From Owenia fusiformis (Eukaryota; Annelida; Polychaeta; Sabellida; Oweniidae): DNA of 64,000 bases. The stretch lies in contig CAIIXF020000007.1 of assembly GCA_903813345.2 (NCBI GenBank), positions 30,044,698 to 30,108,697 of the forward strand, read 5' to 3'. Below the pieces are notes generated by a model. The model did no database searches, was not told the DNA's origin, and saw nothing but the letters and a program-made list of their open reading frames with translations. Both the position numbers and the translations under genes were made by a program. This document shows positions 21,901 to 32,170 of the stretch, piece by piece. The number at the start of each line of letters is the position of its first letter. The stretch's first letter is position 1.

Positions 21901-24900
21901 TAAAATAGTTATAGATGTTACCCAATTAATTGAAAATACAGTTATGTTTAATTGACTGGGATGATTAATCTCCAACTGAGGCATCTAATTCATATGATTT
22001 CAATAATTGTTACAAAAATATTATTATTTTCAAAGAATGCAGTAATGTAATGTGCGACCTGTACTGTCCGTTCGGATTTAAGAGTGATGATAATGGATGT
22101 GCAACATGTTCCTGTAGCGCCAACCCTTGCAAGGTATACATTAAAATTCTATTTTAAATGAGAACCAAATCTATGGCCGTCCAAGTAAATAGTCCACAAT
22201 ACCATGTTGCAATATTAAAGGCAATTATTATTTATCACTGTCATATTTCTCACTCTCTGATTGTTCTACATCCTACACGTGATGAGGAAATAAGAAAAGA
22301 TATTCAATGGCTGTGATATATCACTTGTGAAAGATGACGCACAGGTATTTGCCTCCCTAGAGTGAAATATTTGCACAATATCTTATTTTGTTATGATCAC
22401 TTTGAGAAGGGTATTCCTCAAGTGTTTGCGTACAGAAATGGTTTCATACCTTTATGTTTTAGGTGACTCTTTGTCCGACAGACAAGCCCTATTGTGTGGT
22501 GAAGGGAAACAAACCCGTTTGCCAAAGTAGGTTCAATTTGTTTCTCCATATGTTTACATCGCGTGTTCATCACTCGCAAAGCAATAACACATTTTGTGTT
22601 TTAATACAATTGAAGCAATTTTGCTCTTATTAAAATGAAGAATCAATGGAACCAATTTTAGACTTGATGAAACTCAAAAAATGCAACTAACGCCTGTCGG
22701 CTACCGGATTAGTCTACTATTTTATGGGTAACTCATTTAAATATGACTTACTATGATCAATACGAAATATACAAAATACTGTAATATCTACACCAGTATA
22801 GATAAGTACACCAATAATATATTTTCAGGTTTTCAATTATGCAATTCTTTCCATTTATAATCGATTGGTTTGTTTAAAAATATACCAAAATACTTAAATT
22901 GACTTCAGTTGTATTTTAATGGATATGTTTAGAATGCAGTCCTGTTGAGTGTAGGATGTTCTGCCAATACGGATTCAAGAAGAATTCGGATGGTTGTTCG
23001 ATTTGTTCATGTGAAGAAAATCCTTGCAAGGTACGATAGCAATTATTGTTCAAAAACTCAGCTATTATAGGGGTTTTCACTTTTACAACTTAATGTTCAT
23101 TTTTAGTTAACCAGAAGTTGTATACATGTCTTTGTGAATTCATATTAAGTATAATCAAACATGCACTGTACTCATATATTTATGAGAAATTATACAAACA
23201 TGTCGATGCAGGTCAAAATATTTATATAATATGGCTAAATGTAATTATCATTTTTAGAAAAAATCCTGCGGATGCGGAGAAGTTTGTGAAGTCCAAAAGG
23301 TGACGTGTGTCACGACCCCGTGCCTTCCAATAGCCGTATGTGTAGGTATGTAGGATTGACTGGTCACTGTCCAATCTATATATCTAGTTGTTCTTAAGAC
23401 ACAGAATCAATGATCAATCCATTTTTAAAAAAAATTATGAAACTGTCAATGTCGCGTACGGCATCCCGTGCCCTATTGAGGCAATTTGTCCTGACATTGA
23501 TATATTATCTTTAAAACAATTGCAAGCATCATTACTATCAGAATTCTGTTGGAAATGATCTTGATCTACATTTACTTACCGAATATGATAATATCCGGAA
23601 ACAGTACATTTTGTAACTTAAACTGTATTTTGTCATTTCTAGATGACCCCAACCAACTACCATGTGCAAGGCCTCAAAAATCTGCAAATGGTGCCCTGAT
23701 TTACTGTAGGCTTGGACTAAGCATAGATTGTGCTCCTGGATTCAATTGTGTAGGATCTTCAAATGGCAAATGTGGAGTATGTTGTCCATTAAAGCAATGT
23801 CAGTACAATGGCAAGGTTTATAACAATGGGGATCAGTTCCCCTCAGTTGATGGTTGTAATAAATGTAGCTGTCAGCTAGACGGTATAGTGCTGTGTACAT
23901 TAAAGGCATGCCCTAAGAAAGACTGCTCCCATAATGGCAAGACATACAAACATGGGTCTAACTTCCCCCGTGGAGATGGATGTAATACATGTTTCTGCAC
24001 TGATGGAGTTGTTGGCTGTACTGAGGCATTCTGTGCTCGTAAGTATATACTACTTTCAATTTTCAATCAGGATCACTGTTCCTCAACTAGTTACCTTGTC
24101 TTTAACGGAACGCCAAAATTAAAGTAAAAAATGAAGGGCAGCCTGTCAGCATTTCACTCTAAGTCAGGTCGCTCTAAATACTCACGTTCGATACAATTTT
24201 CCCCATCCTAGTATTTTATTTTCAGACTGCAAGAAAGATGGCATTCTATATCCTCTGGGAGCTTCAGTGCCCGGATCATGGCCTTGTGAACACTGTCGCT
24301 GTGTTAACGATCCCGACACCGACATATTGGATGCAAAGATCATATGTGCAATTCAAGGTTGTCCGCCACCGGCTTGTCAAAATCCCGTGACCATGCCAGG
24401 TCAATGCTGTCCTGTTTGTAAAGGTAAATGTTTACATTAGCTGCACTGGATTTTAAATCTTTTAGGTTAGAATGCACAACGGCAAAAATGCATTAAATGT
24501 TTATTAATTCCATGGTGATAACTGAAGATCTAATTTAAGCTATAATGTTTCAGGATGCAATCCGATTATGTGCACGATGTTCTGTGAATTTGGCTTCAAG
24601 AAGGACGCCAACGGTTGCGATATATGCTCGTGTGCAGATGACCCATGCAAGGTAAGAAGAAAAAATGATACATAATGATGCATAATTATAACGTTTATTC
24701 CATACTTTGACGTGTTTCAGGTACATAAATGACTAAATCTATTATTCTATGCAATCAAATGGTCAAATCAATTGTATTCACAAGTCAACAGATATATAAC
24801 TAAATTGTACACATCATATATCTAAATGTTTAATATTTGTATCACACATTATTTATTTATATCACATATTAATTAAATTGTTATTTGTTTAAAAACGTTT

Positions 24901-27900
24901 AAATGCTAGTGATACCACGTGTACAAAAATGTATGACTTTGAAATAAACAGTGAGATACAATGAGTGCCCTGTATATTTGTAGAGTAAAACGTGCCCAGT
25001 TGGCCAAATATGTAAGAATGTACAGTGTATCAAGGCCCCGTGTGATCCTATATGTGAAGGTATGTAGGAGTTTAGTTGTATCAAAATTCTATATAATGTG
25101 AGAGAGCTCCAGTACGACATACAATGTACCGTGTAGGCAGGCGATACGAAGTTATATTGTATGAGATAGAACTCATAGTTTGCATAATAAACGCCGTGTA
25201 GGTAGGTGACATTAGTAGTTCTATTGTGTGAGACAAAACTTCTGTATAGTAAATGCCGTGTAGACAGGGGATGTTTAGTTCTATTGTATGAGACAGAACT
25301 CTCATAAACAATGTACCGTATAGATATATAGGAATACGAAGTTCTACTGTGTGAGATAAAACTACTGTATAGTAAATGCCGTGTAGACAGGGGATGTTTA
25401 GTTCTATTGTATGAGACAGAGCTCTCATAAACAATGTACCGTATAGGCAGGTGATACGAAGTTCTATTGTGTGAGAACTCTTGCATAGTAACTGCCGTGT
25501 CGGCAGGGGATGTATAGTTATATTATGCGATATAAGAATGTATAACGCCAAGAATGCATCGAATGCTTGACTAAGTCCCTGATGACAACTAATGCTGTAA
25601 CTTATGGTATATATTTCAGCATGCAGTCCGATTATGTGCACGATGTTCTGTGAATTTGGCTTCAAGAAGGATGCCAACGGTTGCGATATATGTTCGTGTG
25701 CAGATGACCCATGCAAGGTGGGAAGAAAAAATTGATACAGTACATATAATGCATAACAATAATGCTTCCTTTACCCTTTATTTGGAAATGGCAATATCAA
25801 TAACGACCCCAAAAATATATGGGATGCAAAATCCTGGTTATGAGCAATGATACGAATGGGAATGTTTTATTTTGGTAACATGCTTGATCATACAGTTTGA
25901 ATCGCATATTTTGAAATTTAACTTTAGTTGCTTAGTATCAGACAAAATCAATATCACATGCAAATTATTTAAATTATAGTTTTTCGCAGCTGTAATATAC
26001 AAACATACAACAAATAACTACGGCTATTTTCAAAGCGGACTTCAATAGACTAGATGCGAGTAGAAATAATCTTGATTTACGTCATTAAATATTCAAAATT
26101 CAGTCAAAGTGATGTCATATTTGAAATCTGCATGTAAAAGTACATCAAGAAATATGGTTTCGAAAATTGTCTATCAACTTTGAAAATTTAATTTTTTTTG
26201 AAAATGTGACTTCTTGTTCGGGTTGATTCCCCATGCACCCCATGTTACAAAACCACAAAAAGTGAATTATATTTTCTTGTATTGGACAGATAACATTTTC
26301 TTTTACTGGACATATTTTAATTTGAATAACTATTAGATACATAAGGGTTATGTGAAAATTGAACCACGCAAATAGATGTAATTTAAGTTAAAGGGAACTT
26401 TTTACTATACCCGCCGTGCTATCTGACCCGAACGAGCCACCTGGTGGTGAATCGAACGTCACATCGGGTATACCCTGTATATATTTATAGAGTAAAACGT
26501 GCCCAGTTGGTCAGATATGTAAGAATGTACAATGTATTAAGGCCCCGTGTGATCCTATATGTGAAGGTATGTAGGAGTTTGGTTGTATTAAAGTTATATA
26601 TTATGAGAGAGAGCTCCAGTATACTATGCCCCGTGTTGGTATGTGGCACAGTGGGCTTGTTTTAACTTCAATTTTGAACAAAATACTCAATCGGCCAGGC
26701 GCAAATGTGACCTAGGCATTAGTGAGAAAGTTCTCTCATTTACCTACTCGAGGTTTTCTTTCCTCGTCTGTTCCCACGCTCAATCACTACGTTCTATGAG
26801 GATAGGTCCGAAGCTTGATGAAGCAAGATGGTTTTCTTTAGATAATCTAATTTACATTTACGTGTTGACTACTGCGTTGAAATATGACCATATTGTACAT
26901 ACGACACATGTGACACTTATATATCCGTGCGACATTGTTACTTGATACTTTAATTCTGTAGATGATCCGAACAAGCTTCCTTGCTCTCCTGTGCAAACCG
27001 CTTACGGACAGCAAATATTTTGTGGACGTGGGCCAGGCAGACAAGACTGTCCCCTTGGATCCGAATGTGTGATATCACCCGTCGATGCATATGCAGTATG
27101 TTGTCCCAAGAAAGACTGTGTTCACAATAAAATAACTTACAAGCACGGGACTAGCTTCCCTCGTGGCGACGGATGTAACACTTGTCGTTGTTCCGACGGA
27201 ATTGTCCCTTGTACCAAAGTATATTGTCCACGTGAGTTAGTGAGCTCTGCATACTCTATAGCTCTGAGATCCGGCAAAACTACAAATGAAATATCACTCT
27301 CCTTTAGATGAATCTATCATTCGACCGTCGTTTCCAGCAGCTTCATTTACGTCTATAATATGTGCAAATGTGGTCCATTATATACAATATCACATTACAT
27401 ATGAATATATCAGTACACTAGGCATTTGCTAATTAAAAATTTGACATATCTTACTCTTTGGCTTTAGAATTTTGGCCCTTTTGAAAGGCTTGCTTTAGTC
27501 AATGAAATAATTGTCGATGGAAAATTTGTACAACCTAAATTGGACACGTCATTATACGTTAGCATCGATATTCCTCAATCAAATACACCTCGGAGTTCAG
27601 TATATTAGGGGTTTGTATTCACGAACGGATCCTTAACATTGGTATATTTCAATATTTGTTGCAATAGAAAACTGTGGACTCACATACATAGAGGATATCC
27701 TATGATTTATGAGTGATATGATTTTTATCCACGAATGGATACGATATCTGCACGAGCGAGCGTAGCGAGAGAGTGCAGATATCAATATCCATGAGTGGAT
27801 TAAAATCATATCACGAGTAAATCATAAGATGTTCTTTTTATTCCATAGTTAAAGTCATCATCAGAATCGTCGGAAATCAGTTGATTTAATTCATAACAAT

Positions 27901-28736
27901 ATACGGCGCCGTATATCATGGCTTAAACACCGTATGCTATAGTAAAGTGAAAATTTGTCAAAAATATCATATTTTACCACTGATTACAAAAATACCGTTT
28001 TTATGTTGACATGTTATCCTTTGAATATCATGCTAGCTACGGAATAATAGACACAATAAAATCTCGTTTATTTAAATTAATATAATTTTGCTTGTATTCA
28101 GATTGCTTTTATGACGGTGTTTATTATGCTGTTGGAGCATCTTACGACGCCACAGACGGCTGTAACAAATGTTCCTGCGCACCGAATGGCAAAACTTTGT
28201 GTACATTAATGGCATGTCCACCTTGTGTCCACAATAAAATAACTTACAAGAGCGGGTCTAGCTTCCCTCGTGGTGACGGATGTAACACCTGTACGTGTCG
28301 TGGTGGAAATGTCGACTGTACCAAAAACGATTGTCCTCGTGAGTGAAAAATATCAAACCCTTATACATGTGACTCATTATTCATTACCATCGGATATAGT
28401 CAGCGCATCTCCGTGTGTATCTCAATAGCCTACAAGTGTTTTCAAAAGGAAGTTATTATGCTATATTGTATCATGGATAGTTTAATACATTTCAATATAC
28501 ACATTGTATATATAGTAGCCCGGACAGAATTGTTCAAGGGTCAATTTTTCTTTAATAACTTTTTATATTTTCAGCATTATCAAAATCTGATTATATGCAT
28601 ATATTTACATGCAGATTGTTTTTATGTCGGAGTCTACTATGCTGAAGGAGCAAACTTCGATGCCACTGACGGCTGCAATAAATGCTCTTGCTCGAAAGGC
28701 AACGTATTGTGTACCTTGATGGCGTGTACTGGATAA
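15861..28736 (+). CDS. Secreted multi-domain protease inhibitor: VWC, antistasin-like, lustrin-like and pacifastin-like modules (20 exons)
   Basis: Twenty exons (listed separately) join with consistent phases into 2568 bases, exactly 855 codons plus stop. The order is signal peptide (1 to about 22); VWC module (about 32-101); antistasin-like modules 1-4 (about 104-303) alternating with short CP-x3-P-x-C-V connectors; a lustrin/WR1-like module and two pacifastin-like modules (333-464); VWC (465-530); antistasin-like 5 and 6 with connectors (531-646); lustrin-like plus pacifastin-like 3 (647-736); pacifastin-like 4-6 (737-855). Antistasin and pacifastin families inhibit S1 proteases by a substrate-like loop, so a secreted multi-headed inhibitor is the likely role. 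VWC domains can also bind BMP-type ligands, so a signalling role is an alternative. No premature stop was seen. Confidence 0.9.
16437..17311. mobile_element. 875-bp MITE with about 245-bp inverted arms in intron 1
   Basis: Ends read CACTCCCCTCCATAAGTTTG from 16437 and, complemented, CACCCCCCTCCATAAGTTTG from 17311. TA flanks both ends (16435-16436 and 17312-17313). The arms extend to about 16680 and 17070. No coding capacity. The paralogous intron of copy 2 (around 33520-33535) lacks it, so it inserted after the gene duplication, or was lost precisely there. Confidence 0.92.
17863..18002 (+). CDS. Inhibitor exon 2: first half of VWC module
   Basis: This exon follows tcgttttag and ends in phase 1 before gtaaat. 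It encodes CNYGGKIYSKGEKFKQQCNT and the following CKC...C pattern, a typical VWC amino half. Its counterpart is at 45206-45345. Confidence 0.9.
18164..18222. repeat. TGTAT microsatellite
   Basis: About 11 copies of a TGTAT unit with two G variants lie inside intron 2. This is the point where copy 2 carries its 17-kb insertion instead. Confidence 0.95.
18496..18585 (+). CDS. Inhibitor exon 3: second half of VWC module
   Basis: A 90-bp phase 1-1 exon lies between cgttgcag and gtaagt. It encodes DCRKVRCPKINCRHG and GECCQACNEP, closing the VWC fold. Its counterpart is at 62714-62803. Confidence 0.9.
19013..19152. repeat. Short inverted-repeat-bounded segment, opposite orientation in copy 2
   Basis: CCGGTGT (19013-19019) and ACACCGG (19146-19152) bracket about 126 bp. 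The matching interior at 63530-63688 aligns only as reverse complement, while sequence outside both brackets is colinear between the two gene copies. Confidence 0.8.
19691..19803 (+). CDS. Inhibitor exon 4: antistasin-like module 1
   Basis: The exon follows aattctag and ends in phase 0 before gtgagt. The pattern is C-x4-C-K-M-F-C-QYGY-x6-GCDICSC. By alignment with hirustasin (Cys-Arg-Ile-Arg-Cys) the P1 residue would be Lys. Confidence 0.87.
20459..20522 (+). CDS. Inhibitor exon 5: cysteine connector
   Basis: A 64-bp exon lies between atttcag and gtaagt. It encodes LTDCPPSRPFCIVKGKEAVC, a short two-disulphide-type connector resembling follistatin N-terminal (FOLN) segments. Too short to stand as an ORF by itself. 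Confidence 0.82.
20854..20951 (+). CDS. Inhibitor exon 6: antistasin-like module 2
   Basis: A 98-bp exon lies between ggcttcag and gtaaga, encoding ECSNIMCMMFCEFGFK and GCPICSC. Predicted P1 is Met. Confidence 0.87.
21421..21645. mobile_element. Small TIR element remnant in intron 6
   Basis: CACTGGCGGATC at 21421 and GGGCCAGTG ending at 21645 form short inverted ends, with a poly-G run near the right end. This resembles hAT-type non-autonomous elements. No target duplication is visible. Confidence 0.4.
21739..21802 (+). CDS. Inhibitor exon 7: cysteine connector
   Basis: A 64-bp exon lies between ctttacag and gtaatg. It encodes VKICPKKKPVCVVSDKKAVC, the same connector type as exon 5. Confidence 0.82.
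22036..22133 (+). CDS. Inhibitor exon 8: antistasin-like module 3
   Basis: A 98-bp exon lies between ttcaaag and gtatac. The core is VMCDLYCPFGFK and GCATCSC. Predicted P1 is Asp, which would not suit a trypsin-type target. Confidence 0.85.
22463..22526 (+). CDS. Inhibitor exon 9: cysteine connector
   Basis: A 64-bp exon lies between tgttttag and gtaggt. It encodes VTLCPTDKPYCVVKGNKPVC, a connector as in exons 5 and 7. Confidence 0.82.
22933..23030 (+). CDS. Inhibitor exon 10: antistasin-like module 4
   Basis: A 98-bp exon lies between atgtttag and gtacga. VECRMFCQYGFKKNSDGC is the closest match here to the antistasin consensus. Predicted P1 is Arg. Confidence 0.88.
23258..23345 (+). CDS. 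Inhibitor exon 11: extended cysteine connector
   Basis: An 88-bp exon lies between catttttag and gtatgt. It encodes KKSCGCGEVCEVQKVTCVTT and PCLPIAVCV, a longer connector before the lustrin-like block. Confidence 0.8.
23643..24038 (+). CDS. Inhibitor exon 12: lustrin-like module and pacifastin-like modules 1-2
   Basis: A 396-bp exon lies between atttctag and gtaagt. A lustrin/WR1-like C...YCRLG...C-x4-FNC...CGVCCP block is followed by two pacifastin-like units with DGCNKCSC...CTLKAC and DGCNTCFC...CTEAFC. CTLKAC matches the reactive loop of classical pacifastin peptides such as PMP-C. Confidence 0.87.
24226..24423 (+). CDS. Inhibitor exon 13: VWC module
   Basis: A 198-bp phase 1-1 exon lies between attttcag and gtaaat, encoding one complete VWC domain: C...G..YPLGASV, CEHCRCV, C-x4-GC, then GQCCPVCK. 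Confidence 0.9.
24554..24651 (+). CDS. Inhibitor exon 14: antistasin-like module 5
   Basis: A 98-bp exon lies between atgtttcag and gtaaga, with IMCTMFCEFGFKKDANGC. Predicted P1 is Thr. It is nearly identical to exon 16. Confidence 0.87.
24984..25059 (+). CDS. Inhibitor exon 15: cysteine connector
   Basis: A 76-bp exon lies between atttgtag and gtatgt. It encodes SKTCPVGQICKNVQCIKAPC then DPICE. The next downstream AG would give an immediate stop, fixing the acceptor. Confidence 0.82.
25085..25520. repeat. Imperfect minisatellite in intron 15
   Basis: Alternating units containing AATGCCGTGTAGACAGGGGATG and AATGTACCGTATAGGCAGG with TATTGTATGAGACAGAACTC recur about every 60-70 bp (composite about 128 bp), six to seven times. 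It leaves long open frames on the minus strand that are not genes. Confidence 0.85.
25620..25717 (+). CDS. Inhibitor exon 16: antistasin-like module 6
   Basis: A 98-bp exon lies between tatttcag and gtggga, a duplicate of exon 14 with ACSP for GCNP at the start. Predicted P1 is again Thr. Confidence 0.87.
26491..26566 (+). CDS. Inhibitor exon 17: cysteine connector
   Basis: A 76-bp exon lies between atttatag and gtatgt, encoding the same peptide as exon 15 with only silent changes. Confidence 0.83.
26962..27231 (+). CDS. Inhibitor exon 18: lustrin-like module and pacifastin-like module 3
   Basis: A 270-bp phase 1-1 exon lies between attctgtag and gtgagt. A second lustrin/WR1-like block (LPC...FCGRG...C-x3-SEC...AVCCP) is followed by a pacifastin-like unit with DGCNTCRC and CTKVYC. 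Confidence 0.87.
27699..27831. repeat. Hairpin inverted repeat in intron 18
   Basis: CTTATGATTTA-type arms of about 52 bp (27699-27751 and 27774-27831) with TATCCACGAATGGATA-like inner words surround the centre CGAGCGAGCGTAGCGAGAGA. It is a small MITE candidate with no coding content. Confidence 0.85.
28102..28338 (+). CDS. Inhibitor exon 19: pacifastin-like modules 4-5
   Basis: A 237-bp phase 1-1 exon lies between gtattcag and gtgagt. It has two units with DGCNKCSC...CTLMAC and DGCNTCTC...CTKNDC. Confidence 0.87.
28615..28736 (+). CDS. Inhibitor exon 20: pacifastin-like module 6 and stop
   Basis: The last coding exon follows acatgcag. It encodes a unit with DGCNKCSC and CTLMACTG, then TAA at 28734-28736. 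A gtaaat donor follows 3 bp after the stop. Confidence 0.87.
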
Positions 28737-29027
28737 TAGGTAAATACAAATAACTACGGATTAATCTTGAGCCCCTTGAATTAGTTCATATATCTCAATT
28801 CCTCTTCATTTTTGTCCCCGTTTTTGTTCTAATTCATTTGATTCAGAGCCTCGTCATAACGGAATGAAGTTTAATTCCAACGCCTTTTGCTTGTTACTAA
28901 AACTTATCAGACATGATTTTCTCTTGACACAATTTAAATACCAGTAGTTAAATTTCTTTACAAAATATCGTTTAGACAGCCAATCGATTAAAACATGCAA
29001 CATATTAAAACTATATTTTTGTTCTAG

Positions 29028-29145
29028 AGCCAAAACGACAGTGTTCGCTGAACCTTATGATTTTGTAGATCTACAGAAGCACAAAAGGAAATAATTTATA
29101 TTAATCAATTCATGTATAAAATAAAAAATATTATATTTATCTTGC
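29028..29145 (+). other. Possible 3' UTR exon of the inhibitor gene
   Basis: A donor (gtaaat at 28740) right after the stop and a good acceptor (ttttgttctag ending 29027) suggest an intron in the 3' UTR. AATAAA at 29120-29125 would be the polyadenylation signal. Inference only. Confidence 0.4.
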
Positions 29146-31753
29146 AATTCAATCTAGTTATATTGTATTTTCATCATGAATTTTGTCTGGTTATGGCAGG
29201 ATCACAAAATGTACCGCTGTAAACGCACAAAAGAGGGACAACATGTTCAGAATGAGTTTACAGGTTTAATAGTATACCCAGGAGAGACACTTGAATATAT
29301 AGTAGCAAAATATACATGCAAATGTGAGACTCACTCAACACTGTGTGATAAATTTGATTTATAAATTATTCTGTAATAAGGCAATGGTAAAAAGTGCAGT
29401 GGATTACATATATATTTTGGATTGAGGGTGTTTTCTGACCGTGACCACATCTAATTTCCAAACATTATCTAACTGCGTAGGCGTTACGGCATGTGGATAA
29501 AGTATTACATAAAATCCTCCTGACTAGAATTTGGTAAGCTAGGAAGAATCGCGCCTTTGTAAGTAATATCGAAAGATGTAATTATGTTTGCACAAGTGCG
29601 AAAAGGAAATGGCCACAACTTGTTACAGAACACGGCAAGAAAAAAGAAAACATCCAAGAGTATACCAGTCATAAGGAAAAGAAAGCCCAACATCATAACA
29701 TAAAATCATAACAACACTTCAAAAGAAACAAAGTCTAACACCCCCCCCCCCCCTCCTACCATTCAGGTACCAAAATCACAATTTGAAAGACCATACGGGT
29801 AAAACCAAGGGACGTTTCATTCATACCTAGGTCATATCAATATATGCTATGTTGAATTGCCTATCATGGACTTTAAGACTGGATTTCATCTATCCCACAT
29901 CATCTAAGACCGAATGCTCTATTTATCTAATGAGTACTATAGTATCTATAACTATTTTTAACGTTAGAGGATTGGCTTTCAAGTTTTTCTTCAACAAGTA
30001 TTGCAATAATTTCAGCATGAATGAAATGTCCCTTTGTTCTGATCCTGGATGCGACGTTAGTTTTCGATTGAGGGGGTGTTAGCCATTATTTCATTTCATG
30101 TTTTAGGATATAGGGTCTATTTTTCTTACGTCAGGTTCACTTTGTATCGGTTTGTATCGGCTGGTTACAGTTTGTGGTATAGCGAGCGGTTCAACACACA
30201 TCAACACTCCTTAAAGATGTTGATTTAAGAGCAAAAAAGGCTCCAAAACTTAATGAAATATGTAGTTTGGATGTTCATTTATGTCTGTGGATTATATTTT
30301 TTACCACAAACACTTTATAAATACCTGAAATTTGCAATAAAAGTGCCCAGAAATTGTTGTTTCGAAATTCCCCATTTTTCCTGTATCGCGCTAGTCACGT
30401 GACCATTATGCGTAGCAGTCAATGTACAGATATTACAGTACATATAATATGTTCATGGCAAACATCAGCGATTCTGATTCCCGGGTTCTGGGAAATGAAT
30501 ATATAAATCGGCGAGAGGGTGTAATTTGAATGAAGACAATTTAAGGAGGGGAAATGTGTGCAAGTATGGCAGTAAGAGAGCAGGTATGGGGACTTTAAAC
30601 AAGAACTATGACGGAGAATTAACTAGCCTAAAAATGTGAGTTCTGGAATGAAGACCCGTTGCGACTGTTGATTCCAGCGATCCTATTATCATACTCAGTT
30701 TGAATCTAGACGCGGAAAACAGATTATGAAAACAGGTTTTCTGCAAAGTTATCAAATTTAGAAGATATGGATCTTGTTTTTGAGTGGCTTAACAAGCATT
30801 TAGATACCAGACTTGGCGCTATCTCTTGTCAAATACATGCACTGGACTTGCAGTAAATTGGCCATTGCAAATTGCAAAATCAGATCGTCAAATTAATCGC
30901 TTCGTTTTTAAACCTACGCTTCATATCTTCTTCCAAAACTTTAGGATTCGATAGAGATAAGTTATAACTTGTACAGGAAAAAATGGCAGATCCTACCTTA
31001 ATTTAGAATCGCTGATTTCTCTGGACAAATTCCGAGAAGAAATTGTTCAACATCGCGATCACCAGACAACATGTCGCGTGCGTGTCACTCTGAACTCACG
31101 TGATAAAATACGGCATCTTGATTGGTTACTACTCGTGTTGTCATGACGTGAAAAGCAGTAGTAAACACTGAATATGTTAATGAACTGCCATATATGGAAC
31201 AATTGTCTTTCTGATTGGTTAGCTTTACACGCCTCCTAAATGAATATAGTAGTCGTAGTAAATGATTCATTGATAACTCTGAAAGTGGGCGTGACCAGCT
31301 TCATTTTGACACCAAATTCAAGATGTTTCAAATCAAAATGGCCTCGCAAGACGAGGTTGAAATATCAGTAATTTGATACTGATATGGTCTACGATAGATC
31401 AAAATTGACTGCCCCGCGTCACATGTCACGTGAGCCTATATTTGTTGAAAAATGAAAGAGATAGTGACACTTTTTAATCTTAAGTTTATACCAATATTAC
31501 AAACACATATCTATTTTTTTCATTGTATATTTATTTCTTCATAATACATACATTTGTTTTATACTACATTGATTTATTTTTGCAAAACCTTTGCTATTAG
31601 ATCTTTAAAATTGACCTGACAACAAACTAACAAAAATTTAAGTGTTTATCAGCATAAAACACTATATTTGGGTGTATCGGTGATGCAGTTCTAATATTAT
31701 TAAATTTGAACATCGATAGTTTTATTGCAGTAACATTTACCTGAATAATCAAC
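29146..31753. other. Intergenic region, no gene recognised
   Basis: This AT-rich sequence has a poly-C tract near 29742-29753. A weak inverted pair (CATCAGCGATTCT near 30464 and AGAATCGCTGATT near 31008) hints at an old TIR element. Short ORFs show no recognisable domain. Confidence 0.55.
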
Positions 31754-32170
31754 ATGGCGTTACCAATCTGTGTGATGCTGATTAATTGTTTTTGTTGTAA
31801 TATCAACGATATACCACTAAGTAGTGTCCCGCCTGGATATAATACATGTACGCAGGAATGTACAAATGTTGACATCGATGCAATCGCTGAACATTCAGAC
31901 ACACTATTGGTACAGTTACATGATCTGAACGAAGATGGTGATCTTGTGAATTGGTACTTCACGAATACAAAGGCAAAATTTGAAGAGTATCAACGCCAAG
32001 GAATTAATGATGAGGAAGCGGCGGAGCTCAATTTTTCTCCAAAACTGCTACGAGTTAACGAGGAAAGAAAATATTCCGATGTGGTTGAAATCAAGAGGCT
32101 AGGATGTTACATGGACACGCTCGCGCACAAACAACAGCTATCTTTGAATGTATATGTATATTATGTTTAA
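31754..32170 (+). CDS. Hypothetical secreted protein, 138 codons, C-terminus at a duplication breakpoint
   Basis: ATG at 31754 opens a frame beginning MALPICVMLINCFCCNINDI, a plausible signal peptide. An acidic, cysteine-poor region follows (NEDGDLVNWYF, NDEEAAELNFSPKLLRVNEE). I recognise no family. Its codon composition is less AT-rich than the surroundings, which favours real coding sequence. The last ten codons (SLNVYVYYV and stop) come from the duplicated inhibitor-gene flank starting at 32141, so the original 3' part may have been cut off. It could equally be one exon of a larger lost gene. Confidence 0.4.
   Translation: MALPICVMLINCFCCNINDIPLSSVPPGYNTCTQECTNVDIDAIAEHSDTLLVQLHDLNEDGDLVNWYFTNTKAKFEEYQRQGINDEEAAELNFSPKLLRVNEERKYSDVVEIKRLGCYMDTLAHKQQLSLNVYVYYV

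Larger units (their letters stand above)
24554..26630 (+). repeat. Tandem internal duplication of two exons and introns (exons 14-15 and 16-17)
   Basis: Exons 14 and 16 differ at few positions, exons 15 and 17 likewise. The intron start after each pair is also shared (GTATGTAGGAGTTTRGTTGT, then AGAGAGCTCCAGTA). This shows a recent segmental duplication that added an antistasin-like module plus connector in frame. Confidence 0.9.

Noticed and set aside
24899-25716. Two overlapping minus-strand frames of 195 and 211 codons
   Set aside because: They lie over the intron-15 minisatellite and adjacent exons of the plus-strand gene. Their Ser/Tyr/His-rich peptides repeat with the DNA unit and have no domain logic.
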